DNA of 36,530 nt, from NCBI GenBank assembly GCA_964469935.1, contig CAYXZQ010000013.1, positions 1 to 36,530 of the forward strand. Direction: 5' to 3'. Of the stretch, positions 28,525 to 36,329 are shown piece by piece. Within the stretch, counting starts at the first letter, position 1. Every line of letters starts with the position of its first letter. Under the pieces are notes generated by a model. The model made no database searches and was not told where the DNA came from. It worked only from the letters and a program-made list of their open reading frames with translations. The position numbers were made by a program, and so were the translations under genes. Origin of the DNA: CAYXZQ01 sp964469935 (GTDB lineage: Archaea > Nanobdellota > Nanobdellia > Woesearchaeales > DSVV01).

Positions 28525-29742
28525 ATGACAAATGCAAAAAACAGCTTCATGAAGGGCATAACAAGAAACATAATACTTCTGGGCCTGGTAAGCCTGTTCA
28601 CTGACCTCAGCAGCCAGATGGTGTTCCCGCTTATACCTCTGTTCATGACGACTGTCCTCGGCGCTGGAGCAATCGCAGTGGGAATCGTCGAGGGCGCTGC
28701 CGAATCGACTGCATCATTACTAAAAGTCGTCTCCGGCTACTGGTCAGACAGGATAAGGAAGAGAAAGCCTTTCGTGCTTTTCGGATACTCTATTTCGACT
28801 ATAATGAAGCCGTTATTCTCCCTTGCATACACCTGGCCCATCGTCCTCTTTGTCAGGATTGCAGAGAGGATAGGAAAAGGCATTAGGACCGCGCCCAGGG
28901 ATGCATTTGTCGCTGAATCTACAGATTTCAAGGACAGAGGGAAGGCCTATGGGTTCCAGAGGGCCATGGACGGACTGGGCTCGATGCTCGGCGCTGTTCT
29001 CGCGTTCCTGCTTCTTCCCGTTCTTGGTTTCAGGAAAACATTCCTCTTCGCGTTCATCCCGGGCATCCTTGCCGTGCTCGTGATCCTCGCGATAAAAGAG
29101 AAAAAGCAGATGAAGGATGACGACGGCAAAAGACAGAAGAAAGAACAGTCATTAGAGCCTGCAAAGCTCAGTTTCAAAAGCCTGCCCTCAAACCTGAAGA
29201 TGTTCATCGTTGTCGCTTCAATCTTCACCTTAGGGAATTTCGGCTACGCATTCCTGCTCCTCAAGGCGCAGAACATAGGGCTGACGGACACTACTGCAAT
29301 CCTTCTCTACGTGCTCTTCTATCTTGTCTATACAATCTGCATAATACCCTCAGGGATACTTTCTGACAGGATTGGGAGGAAACCGGTGCTTGCCACTGGC
29401 TACTTCGTCTTTGCCATAGTCTCTGTAGGGCTGTTCTTCACCACGGGACTCTACACACTGCTTGCATTCTTCGTCATATACGGGATATTCTTCGCCATGA
29501 CCGACGGAGTCCAGAGGGCTTTTGTCGTCGACTTGGCCCCTGAGCACCTCAAGGCGACTGCGCTCGGGACATTCCATACCGCTGTCGGGCTCTTCGCCCT
29601 CCCTGGCGGGTTCATCGCAGGGCTGCTCTGGGACAAGATAGGCCCCCAGGCTACATTCGCCTACGGATTTGCCCTTGCAACTCTCTCGCTCTTCATGTTC
29701 GTGTTCGTCAAGACAGGAGCTGCCAAAGGACAGAGAAACTGA
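28525..29742 (+). CDS. major facilitator superfamily transporter
   Basis: A 405-residue, 12-helix MFS protein with a basic cytoplasmic loop in the middle (EKKQMKDDDGKRQKKE). Signature segments include GLVSLFTDLSSQM in helix 1, the loop 2-3 motif SDRIRKRKP (G-x3-D-R-x2-R-K type, about 72-80) and the equivalent SDRIGRKPV in the second half. The opening and the RIGKGIRTAPRDAF stretch (about 114-127) resemble the group of archaeal and bacterial MFS proteins annotated as multidrug or sugar-phosphate-like exporters. The substrate is unknown. It has its own promoter, so need not belong to the copper cluster upstream. Confidence 0.92.
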   Translation: MTNAKNSFMKGITRNIILLGLVSLFTDLSSQMVFPLIPLFMTTVLGAGAIAVGIVEGAAESTASLLKVVSGYWSDRIRKRKPFVLFGYSISTIMKPLFSLAYTWPIVLFVRIAERIGKGIRTAPRDAFVAESTDFKDRGKAYGFQRAMDGLGSMLGAVLAFLLLPVLGFRKTFLFAFIPGILAVLVILAIKEKKQMKDDDGKRQKKEQSLEPAKLSFKSLPSNLKMFIVVASIFTLGNFGYAFLLLKAQNIGLTDTTAILLYVLFYLVYTICIIPSGILSDRIGRKPVLATGYFVFAIVSVGLFFTTGLYTLLAFFVIYGIFFAMTDGVQRAFVVDLAPEHLKATALGTFHTAVGLFALPGGFIAGLLWDKIGPQATFAYGFALATLSLFMFVFVKTGAAKGQRN

Positions 29743-29747
29743 AAGGA

Positions 29748-30194
29748 CTAGATCATCTTCTCATATATCTTCAGCCACCATTGTGGCGGGGCTGCTTTTT
29801 TCCATGCAGATTCAGCCCTGGATAGGAACTCATCGCTTATCATGCCTTTCTTAACTAGCGGGCATCTGCTGTCCAATCTCACGGAAATCCTGCCGTCTTT
29901 TTTGGATGGTATTGCCGGGTATGTCCTGCAGTCAAGTGGCCTTGCATCCCTGTTTCTGCATCTTCCGCAATCATAGAATATGCAATGCCCTTCGTCCCTT
30001 GCAATCATCCAGACAACATGCCCGCCAATCTCGTGCATGTTGGCAAGCTTCTCTTTAGGGATGCCGAGCTTCTTCTCCATGTGCTCGATCTCGCCCGGCA
30101 AAAACTGCATCGGGCCGTCCTCGCAGAGCACACAATCGGCAGGACAATCGAGATCGCCCTGCATGAGAAGATATGATTCCTCAAAGATATCCAT
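29748..30194 (-). CDS. YkgJ-family Cys-cluster (Zn/Fe-binding) protein
   Basis: A 148-residue cytoplasmic protein with the YkgJ/UPF0153 arrangement of cysteines: C17, C21 and C24 (CPADCVLC) near the start, then CIFYDCGRC (about 71-79), DARPLDCRTYPAI (about 83-95) and a later C111. The family is thought to bind an iron-sulfur cluster or zinc, and its reaction is unknown. A TATA-like T-rich element (about 30210-30226, minus strand) lies at the usual distance. It converges with the MFS gene, with only five bases between the stops. Confidence 0.82.
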   Translation of the reverse strand: MDIFEESYLLMQGDLDCPADCVLCEDGPMQFLPGEIEHMEKKLGIPKEKLANMHEIGGHVVWMIARDEGHCIFYDCGRCRNRDARPLDCRTYPAIPSKKDGRISVRLDSRCPLVKKGMISDEFLSRAESAWKKAAPPQWWLKIYEKMI

Positions 30195-30272
30195 ACTGAC
30201 AGAATTTTACAGAAGCTTAAAAAATTTTTCCTGGCATGTCAATCCGCATGCCTCGAATGCCGAAAGCATTTC

Positions 30273-31292
30273 CTATGGCCAGCTGAGGTAATCATAAATT
30301 TTCTTAACGATGAGGACGGCGTTAAGTGCAGCTCCTCTCAATAGCTGGTCGCCGGAGACGAACATCCTGACACCGTTTTCGAAGACGACCGGATGCCTAA
30401 GCCTCCCGACAGCGACAGGATACTTCCCTGTCGTGTTGATTGGCATGGGGTAATCAAGATTCTCCAGGTCATCTTTCAATTCAAGCATCGGCTCATTTTT
30501 AAGGATCGACTTGTACTCGTCAAGGTCGACCGGTCCCCTGGTCTTAACAGTTATATCAAGGGCATGGCAGCGGAGCACAGGCACCCTGACGCAGGTGCTG
30601 CTTATCCGTACAGAATCATCAAGACCAAGAATCTTTCTGGTCTCCCAGTCAGTCTTCATCTCCTCTCTCGTATATCCGTTTTCCATGAAACGGTCTATGT
30701 GCGGGATGACATTGAACGGGAGCGGGTGCTGGAACTTCTCATTAAGCACAGGACTGCCATCCAGGTAATTGCGTGTCTGTTCCAGGAGCTCCTCCCTTCC
30801 GCCGTCGCCTGCCCCGCTCGCGGATTGGTACGTCGTGAAGATTATCTTCTCTATGCCTGCCAGCCTATTGAGCTTATGCAGGGGTATGGCTGCAATCGCC
30901 GTGGTGCAGTTCGGATTTGCAATCAGCTTCGAGTCATAATCCCTCATCTGGTCACCGTTTACCTCCGGAACGACGAGCGGCACTTCCGGCCGGTATCTGA
31001 AGGCGGATGAATTGTCGATGACATAGCACATAGAGCCTCTTGTCCTTTCCAGGTTTTTGTTGGCCCACTCTGCGTTAATAGACCAGAAAGCAACGTCAAG
31101 ATAGGTGTAATCAGCCTCATCGGCCTTCATGACCTCAATGCCCCCGTACTGCGTCTGCATGACAGTGCCTGCAGACTTCCCTGCAAAGAGAGACAATCTG
31201 CCGACAGGAAACTCAAGGTTGTAAAGAACATTCAGTATCTCCCTTCCGACACCACCTGTAGCACCGAAGATGCCTATATCAAGACTTATCAT
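30273..31292 (-). CDS. asd: aspartate-semialdehyde dehydrogenase
   Basis: A 339-residue enzyme that reduces aspartyl phosphate with NADPH to aspartate semialdehyde, the branch point to Lys, Met, Thr and (in archaea) related pathways. It shows the N-terminal nucleotide motif GIFGATGGVGRE (about 7-18), the catalytic C129 in NPNCTTA, QSASGAG-x-GGREEL (about 155-169), and the C-terminal GDQLLRGAALNA. The sequence is closer to the bacterial type than to the archaeal/fungal type, as far as motifs tell. ATG 31292 is preferred to an in-frame GTG at 31298 because of the TATA element at about 31316-31325 (minus strand). No other amino-acid gene is adjacent. Confidence 0.93.
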   Translation of the reverse strand: MISLDIGIFGATGGVGREILNVLYNLEFPVGRLSLFAGKSAGTVMQTQYGGIEVMKADEADYTYLDVAFWSINAEWANKNLERTRGSMCYVIDNSSAFRYRPEVPLVVPEVNGDQMRDYDSKLIANPNCTTAIAAIPLHKLNRLAGIEKIIFTTYQSASGAGDGGREELLEQTRNYLDGSPVLNEKFQHPLPFNVIPHIDRFMENGYTREEMKTDWETRKILGLDDSVRISSTCVRVPVLRCHALDITVKTRGPVDLDEYKSILKNEPMLELKDDLENLDYPMPINTTGKYPVAVGRLRHPVVFENGVRMFVSGDQLLRGAALNAVLIVKKIYDYLSWP

Positions 31293-31381
31293 AGGCACTA
31301 AGTAGATTTAAGAATATTTAAGGCTTGTCGAAAGGATTTTGGACTAACATGTAAAAATTCAGGGCAGATGTCCAGAAAATC

Positions 31382-32119
31382 CTATGCCGCAACTGCCCTG
31401 AGGTTTTCCTCAAAGAATCTCAATGTCTTTTTCCAGGCATCGGCTGTCTCCTTCTCGGCATACGTTGCTCCCGTGGGGTTTGCGAAAGCGTGGCCCACGC
31501 CTTCGTAGATGTGTATGCTGTTCTCCTTACCGAGGCTTTTTAGCGCAGCCTTGAATTCATTCACAGAGGATACAGTGACATTGGTGTCTATGCTCCCGAA
31601 GATGCCCAGGACCGGGCCTTTGAGTTTCTTCAGCTGGCTCTTGTCTGATACAAGGTTGCCGTAATATATTACAGTCGCGTCGAGCGGCTCGTTCAGACTT
31701 AGCTGTAATGACTGGCCTCCGCCGAAACACCAGCCGATAGAGCCCACCATCCCTACACCACCCTTGCCTCTCAGGTAGCTGACAATGGCTCTCATCTTTT
31801 TCACAGCCTCATCAGGGGTGTTCCTGACCTTTGTCGCAAGCTCCATCGCCTTCTCAGGTTCAGAAGCCACCGCCCCGTCATAGAGGTCTGCAGCGAAAAC
31901 CACATAGCCCTTGCCTGCAAGTGTCCTTGCCATCCTCTTTATGGTGTCGTTTAGCCCCCACCATTCATGGATCATGACTATCCCAGGGTATTTTCCCGGC
32001 TCTTTAGGCCTTGCCAGATACCCATGTGCGCTGCCTGTCACGTCTTCTGAAACCACTGACCCGACCGGATCCGGCCCGTAAGCGCCTACATCTTTTGTCC
32101 CTGATTTATTATCTGCCAT
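31382..32119 (-). CDS. dienelactone hydrolase-family alpha/beta hydrolase
   Basis: A 245-residue hydrolase. The Cys-Asp-His triad is C131 in GWCFGGG, D179 in GSIDTNV and H210 in GVGHAFANPTG; E52 in MIHEWWGLN is the Glu that activates the Cys in dienelactone hydrolases. No signal peptide is seen. It has a GGAGGG-type ribosome site and lies 60 bases downstream of the cupredoxin lipoprotein on the same strand, so the two probably form an operon. The natural substrate is unlikely to be a chloroaromatic lactone in this setting and remains unknown. Confidence 0.9.
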   Translation of the reverse strand: MADNKSGTKDVGAYGPDPVGSVVSEDVTGSAHGYLARPKEPGKYPGIVMIHEWWGLNDTIKRMARTLAGKGYVVFAADLYDGAVASEPEKAMELATKVRNTPDEAVKKMRAIVSYLRGKGGVGMVGSIGWCFGGGQSLQLSLNEPLDATVIYYGNLVSDKSQLKKLKGPVLGIFGSIDTNVTVSSVNEFKAALKSLGKENSIHIYEGVGHAFANPTGATYAEKETADAWKKTLRFFEENLRAVAA

Positions 32120-32179
32120 TTTAAAACCCTCCTGCTTTTTTTGTCAAGCCTGATTCATGATAAATCCTGCCTGCGTAGA

Positions 32180-32590
32180 TTATTCGACGATGAATGTCCC
32201 CTTCATGCCCTTCTGCCTGTGACTGTCGACACTGCAGTAATACTCGAAAGTGCCTTTCTTGTCTGCGACAAATTCCACAGATGCAGACTGGCCTGTGTTC
32301 ACCTTCGCAGTTTGCGCATTGAATTCGTCCAGGGTCCAGTCATGGTACCCGTTCGTGCTTGTCAGGGTGACCTTCACTGTGTCGCCCTGCTTGACCTTGA
32401 GCACAGGCGCTTCCTGGCCGTCCATGAGGAACTTGAAGTTCTCGCCAGTCAGGTCAAAAGACACCACATTGCCGCCCTCGCTTTGCGTCATCTGATCCTG
32501 GCCAGCTGTGGTTGTCTGAGCAGCCTGGCTGCATCCGTATACAAATGCCAATGTCAAGACCAATGCCGATGCTATCAATAATTTTCTCAT
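32180..32590 (-). CDS. second lipoprotein cupredoxin
   Basis: A 136-residue protein. The lipoprotein signal ends at FVYG-C20; a short Thr/Gln linker and a cupredoxin domain (about 42-136) follow with ligands H83 (GYHDW), C119 (YYCS), H124 (SHRQ) and M129 (KGMKG), the order of plastocyanin/CuA-like folds. It would bind copper on the outer membrane face. A TATA element (about 32660-32680, minus strand) and GGAGTGATGA before the ATG fit a leadered mRNA of about 50 bases. It precedes the dienelactone hydrolase gene. It is only distantly like the cupredoxin at 26644: the linker and ligand loop differ. Confidence 0.93.
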   Translation of the reverse strand: MRKLLIASALVLTLAFVYGCSQAAQTTTAGQDQMTQSEGGNVVSFDLTGENFKFLMDGQEAPVLKVKQGDTVKVTLTSTNGYHDWTLDEFNAQTAKVNTGQSASVEFVADKKGTFEYYCSVDSHRQKGMKGTFIVE

Positions 32591-32758
32591 CCTTCATCAC
32601 TCCCCTATTTTTTCAGAACCTTACACAACTGCAATCGATTATCCTTGTCATGGATGCGAACAATCTTATAATATTTGATGTCAAAGGGTTAAAGATATTG
32701 TTTAAGAGACAAGCCAGAATCCTGTCATAAACAGATGCGCATGGACAAGCATCTACGG

Positions 32759-33832
32759 CTAGACTGCACGGGCTGTGAATTTTTCATACGCCTTCATGAG
32801 CGCCAACCCGATGCGCTCGCCGTCACTCGCGCTGTTCGCGAGCTTCATAGCGGCATTGAAATATTTTTGTCTTCTTCTGTCTGTGATATTTCTCCTGCCG
32901 TCGACTGACGCCATCCCCAATGCCTTGATATACTCCTCCAGGAGAAAACCTTTGACAGTGTTCCTGGACTTGTTCTGTACATATATGTCGATGGGGTCCA
33001 TGGTGCAGTAATCCGACATCAGCCTGGGCAGGGTCACATCAGAGATTTTCCTGCCAATCGCCCTTGAAACTTCACCATATGTCAGGATATCATCCAAAGA
33101 ATAAATATTCTCATCACTCCTTTTGTCATCGCCATTCCTGTGGTTGATCTCAGCGACCATGTTTTCAAATCTGGCAGGATTCTGTTTTGCATAAGCTCTC
33201 GTGTCCCTCCCGGGCAGCTTCCCGGCAAGGTAGAGATATGGTATGACCATATCATTGATCATCCCGCTCGTCCAAGTTCCCTCCTGGGTGATCCTCTTCT
33301 CGATCCTGCGCAGGATCTCGCCCGGCGAGAGCCTTACATCCGCCTTGCTCAGAACATCTCCGTCCATCTCATACAACATCCTCGCTGATATGCTGTCCAG
33401 AACATTGTTTGACATCTTCATGAACATCTTTACAGAATAGAGGCTGTCATCATCATCAGGATCCCATGGTTCGGCAGGCCTGGGCAGGGAATCCAGCAAT
33501 CCGTCAACATCCAAGACATCTGACATCTCAATCGAACCGCCGTTTTTCAGATACGCTTCCAGATTTGCCTTCCCGTTCTTGAGGCTTTCAACCGTAGAAG
33601 GCGTGACATTCATCCCGTCCCCTTTCATCGCCCTCTCGATCGCCTTGATGAGGTCCCTGACCCCAAAATACTTCTCTGCCTTGGACCTGACTTTCTGACC
33701 GGACATGCCGAGCCTGTAGTGATTCGCCAACTTTCTTAAAGTTGATTCGCTGGGGATTCCACCCATAATCTCAAAGGCCTGGCGGATGTTGACCTTCACA
33801 TCATCCGAATCCACGGCATCATCTATGCTCAT
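32759..33832 (-). CDS. large soluble protein of unknown function
   Basis: A 357-residue charged, mostly helical protein without signal peptide, membrane helix or recognisable catalytic motif. A basic helical N-terminal third (about 10-110) is followed by an acidic linker (EPWDPDDDDS, about 126-135) and a helical remainder. The composition (many D/K/R, few Cys) suits a cytoplasmic protein, possibly nucleic-acid or protein binding. The start is supported by the TATA element at 33854-33862. It is a single-gene unit. I know no family for it. Confidence 0.55.
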   Translation of the reverse strand: MSIDDAVDSDDVKVNIRQAFEIMGGIPSESTLRKLANHYRLGMSGQKVRSKAEKYFGVRDLIKAIERAMKGDGMNVTPSTVESLKNGKANLEAYLKNGGSIEMSDVLDVDGLLDSLPRPAEPWDPDDDDSLYSVKMFMKMSNNVLDSISARMLYEMDGDVLSKADVRLSPGEILRRIEKRITQEGTWTSGMINDMVIPYLYLAGKLPGRDTRAYAKQNPARFENMVAEINHRNGDDKRSDENIYSLDDILTYGEVSRAIGRKISDVTLPRLMSDYCTMDPIDIYVQNKSRNTVKGFLLEEYIKALGMASVDGRRNITDRRRQKYFNAAMKLANSASDGERIGLALMKAYEKFTARAV

Positions 33833-33853
33833 GACCCCTGGGAAAATTCCTGC

Positions 33854-33862
33854 TTATATAAA
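33854..33862 (-). promoter_or_regulatory. TATA box of the gene starting at 33832
   Basis: TTTATATAA on the minus strand, 22-30 bases before the ATG. The rest of 33863-34000 contains no gene or clear RNA structure that I can see. Confidence 0.55.
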
Positions 33863-34033
33863 ACTTAGTTTTAATACAACTCATGAGGAGCAAAAACAAC
33901 TTAATTTCAGGTCAATACAGTACGAAAAGGTAACGGCTGCACGATAATCTCGGCTGGTAGATACAGTCCGCAATCGACCCGGCATGGGCCTGTTTCGAAA
34001 CCCTTATAAAAGTCGCGTTCTTATACATGAGCA

Positions 34034-34321
34034 ATGATGAAGAACCTGATATGGTACCTCGTCGCAGGCACAAGGGGAGGCATGACCAGGGGCAGGATTA
34101 TAAAACACCTCGATGACAGGCCCTCGAACGCCAACCAGATGGCAAAGGAACTGGGCATTGACTACAAGACAGTGCAGCACCATGTCAGGATACTTGAGAA
34201 GAACAACATCATCGAGGCTGTGGAGAAAGGCAGATACGGCGCAGTGTATTTTTTGACAGACATAATGAAGCACAACTTCAGCGATTTTCTTGAGATACGG
34301 GACAGAATTGGGAAACAATAG
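34034..34321 (+). CDS. ArsR-like winged-helix regulator
   Basis: A 95-residue winged-helix protein: GMTRGRIIKHLDDRPSNANQMAKELGIDYKTVQHHVRILEKNNIIEAV, then the wing KGRYGAVYFLTD and a C-terminal helix. No Cys metal site is present. A TATA element (TTATAAAAG, about 34003-34011) fits initiation at 34034 or the next codon, which is also ATG. It heads a run of same-strand genes (secreted protein, three-helix protein, MsrAB), each with its own promoter elements; it may regulate them. Confidence 0.82.
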   Translation: MMKNLIWYLVAGTRGGMTRGRIIKHLDDRPSNANQMAKELGIDYKTVQHHVRILEKNNIIEAVEKGRYGAVYFLTDIMKHNFSDFLEIRDRIGKQ

Positions 34322-34391
34322 GGCACAATCCCGGAATACGCATATTAATCAGCCAGTCTTTCCATTCTTTTAAATCTTGGAGGTTGGTAAA

Positions 34392-34682
34392 ATGAAAAAA
34401 ATAGCATTCGGACTCATATTGGGGCTGATGGTGCTCTCAATAGGGGCATTCGCACAGCCAGTAGATAAGACGGACGGATTCGTCTGCCCGGTAATCAAGA
34501 CAGACGCGGTGCTGAACTCGCCCAGGGGCGCAGCTATAGGGGAAGGGCACTACACGATAGTCGGACCTGACGTCAATGTCCCAATAATCGCCACGAACGG
34601 TGAGGGGACAGGTACGCCGCCAGGCCCGCACTCAGCTCCTGGAGACACGGACTACACAGCTGTCTGGGCAAAGCAGGGATAA
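34392..34682 (+). CDS. small secreted protein of unknown function
   Basis: A 96-residue protein. A Sec signal peptide (about 1-22, KK then hydrophobic core ending GAFAQ) precedes a mature part of about 74 residues rich in Gly, Pro, Thr and Asp, with a single Cys in FVCPVI and a GTGTPPGPHSAPGD stretch. GGAGGTTGG before ATG 34392 decides the start against an in-frame TTG upstream. The form is like that of the other small secreted protein (13601-13816) but without repeats. It is followed by a strong oligo-T terminator. Confidence 0.65.
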   Translation: MKKIAFGLILGLMVLSIGAFAQPVDKTDGFVCPVIKTDAVLNSPRGAAIGEGHYTIVGPDVNVPIIATNGEGTGTPPGPHSAPGDTDYTAVWAKQG

Positions 34683-34687
34683 ATTAT

Positions 34688-34703
34688 TTTTTTCATTTTT
34701 TTA
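34688..34703 (+). terminator. double T7 terminator after the secreted protein gene
   Basis: Two runs of seven T (34688-34694 and 34697-34703) separated by CA directly follow the stop codon, a strong archaeal terminator. Confidence 0.65.
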
Positions 34704-34749
34704 CTATTAAACCGAAAAATTATTAAGGCAGGGATTCATATGATTGAAA

Positions 34750-35034
34750 ATGGCAATGATTATGGTACTTACCACGATTGCGACAGCACTGTCGGCAATA
34801 ATGCTCGCGGTGCTCCTCTGGATCTATGTCAAGAACCTGAGGCAGGTGCGCTCGAAATTCACCACAGGTCTCGTGGTATTTGCAGGTCTGATGCTCCTGC
34901 AGAACATCGTTTCGCTCTATTACTATATCACGATGATGGACCTGTACGTTGCCGATGTCTCGGTGCAGGTCTTCATCTACAGCCTGCTCCAGATGATAGC
35001 ATACATCGTGCTTCTGGCCATCACCATGGACTGA
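34750..35034 (+). CDS. three-helix membrane protein next to a winged-helix regulator
   Basis: A 94-residue protein, almost all hydrophobic, with three helices (about 2-27, 38-60 and 69-92) and a short basic loop (KNLRQVRSK) after the first. ATG 34750 is preferred to an in-frame TTG at 34744; a TATA-like AAATTATTAA lies about 25-30 bases upstream. Small three-helix membrane proteins near an ArsR-like winged helix recur in archaeal genomes, but no function is established. It precedes the MsrAB gene by 58 bases. Confidence 0.6.
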   Translation: MAMIMVLTTIATALSAIMLAVLLWIYVKNLRQVRSKFTTGLVVFAGLMLLQNIVSLYYYITMMDLYVADVSVQVFIYSLLQMIAYIVLLAITMD

Positions 35035-35092
35035 GCCCTGACCGGTCAGTCTGGAATCATTATTATTATAGAGATTCTCGGAGGCGATTTGA

Positions 35093-36301
35093 ATGAAAAG
35101 ACTATTGATAGTGCTTGGACTGCTGACGATAGCAGGGTGTGCGACGGCAGTCAGGGATTACAATCCAGGCATGAAGCCTGATGCTGCCCTGAAAGACGCT
35201 ACGTCTGCGGCAGATGCCGGCAAGACCCCGGAACCGATGCTTGATGTCGCCTTGTTCTCAGGAGGGTGCTTCTGGTGCGTAGAGTCCTCGTTCGAGCATT
35301 ACGACGGCGTCGTTAGCGTTGTCTCAGGCTATACAGGCGGTAACACCACGGACCCCACCTATGAAGAGGTATCGACAGGAAAGACAGGGCACATGGAATC
35401 AGTGCAGGTGTATTACGACCCTGAGAGGATATCGTATAACGACCTCCTCGAGATATACTGGAGGATGATAGACCCGACTGACCCAGGAGGTTCCTTCGCC
35501 GACAGAGGCAGCCAGTACAGGTCCGCGATATTCTACTACAATGACGAGCAGAAGCAGGTTGCCGAAGAGTCCCTGAAAAGCCTTGAGGCGTCAGGGAGGT
35601 TCGACAAGCCCATTGTCACGAAGATATTTCCTGCAGGCAAGTTCTACCCTGCAGAGGGATACCAGCAGGACTATGCAGATAAGCACCCGGTGAGCTACAA
35701 CCTCTACAGGTTCGCATCGGGAAGGGACAGCTATTTCAAGAGCGTTTGGGGAAGCGAGAAGGACTATGTCGTCACGGATGAGCCTTCACAAGCTCCTAAG
35801 AGCATGGGCCACGGCACACAGGATGTTCATGATGATGAGACGGGCGGGGCGGAACCCTGGCAGGACTATGTCAAGCCGGGAGACGCTGAATTGCAGAAGA
35901 CCCTGACTCCCCTGCAGTACAAGGTCACCCAGAATGACGGGACAGAAGCCCCTTTTGACAACGAGTACTGGAACAACCACGAGGAAGGGATCTATGTCGA
36001 CATCCTGTCAGGCGAGCCCCTCTTCTCATCAACCGACAAATTCGATTCAGGGACCGGCTGGCCGAGCTTCACAAAACCCCTCGAGACGGGCGACATCGTC
36101 GAGAAGTCGGACAAATCCCTGCTGATGACAAGGACAGAGGTGAGGAGCAGGTACAGCGACGACCACCTGGGCCACGTGTTCAATGACGGGCCAGAGCCCA
36201 CGGGCCTGCGCTACTGCATCGACTCGGCAGCGCTCAGGTTCGTTCCCAGGGACCAGATGGAGAAGGAGGGCTACGGCAGGTATCTTTATCTTTTTGAATA
36301 G
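35093..36301 (+). CDS. msrAB: lipoprotein MsrA-MsrB fusion, peptide methionine sulfoxide reductase
   Basis: A 402-residue bifunctional repair enzyme. Residues 1-16 are a lipoprotein signal (LTIAG-C16), then a linker of about 35 residues. MsrA (about 52-205) has the catalytic C59 in GCFWC and GYTGG; MsrB (about 265-402) has GTGWPSF, DDHLGHVF and the catalytic C375 in RYCIDSAALRF. The MsrB part lacks the zinc CxxC pairs, as in many fused forms. Anchored outside, it would reduce S- and R-methionine sulfoxide in surface proteins, needing electrons from an external thioredoxin such as the CcdA/TlpA pair at 17769-19638. GGAGGCGAT precedes the ATG. Confidence 0.95.
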   Translation: MKRLLIVLGLLTIAGCATAVRDYNPGMKPDAALKDATSAADAGKTPEPMLDVALFSGGCFWCVESSFEHYDGVVSVVSGYTGGNTTDPTYEEVSTGKTGHMESVQVYYDPERISYNDLLEIYWRMIDPTDPGGSFADRGSQYRSAIFYYNDEQKQVAEESLKSLEASGRFDKPIVTKIFPAGKFYPAEGYQQDYADKHPVSYNLYRFASGRDSYFKSVWGSEKDYVVTDEPSQAPKSMGHGTQDVHDDETGGAEPWQDYVKPGDAELQKTLTPLQYKVTQNDGTEAPFDNEYWNNHEEGIYVDILSGEPLFSSTDKFDSGTGWPSFTKPLETGDIVEKSDKSLLMTRTEVRSRYSDDHLGHVFNDGPEPTGLRYCIDSAALRFVPRDQMEKEGYGRYLYLFE

Positions 36302-36329
36302 GGGCTTTGCCTGTTAATCCACGCCCATA

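Noticed and set aside
30393..31010. Plus-strand open frame of 205 residues opposite asd
   Set aside because: Antisense to a well-conserved enzyme; no promoter or ribosome site.
33863..34000. Possible tRNA or structured RNA in the spacer before the ArsR-like gene
   Set aside because: No T-loop consensus and no cloverleaf could be drawn; looks like an ordinary spacer.
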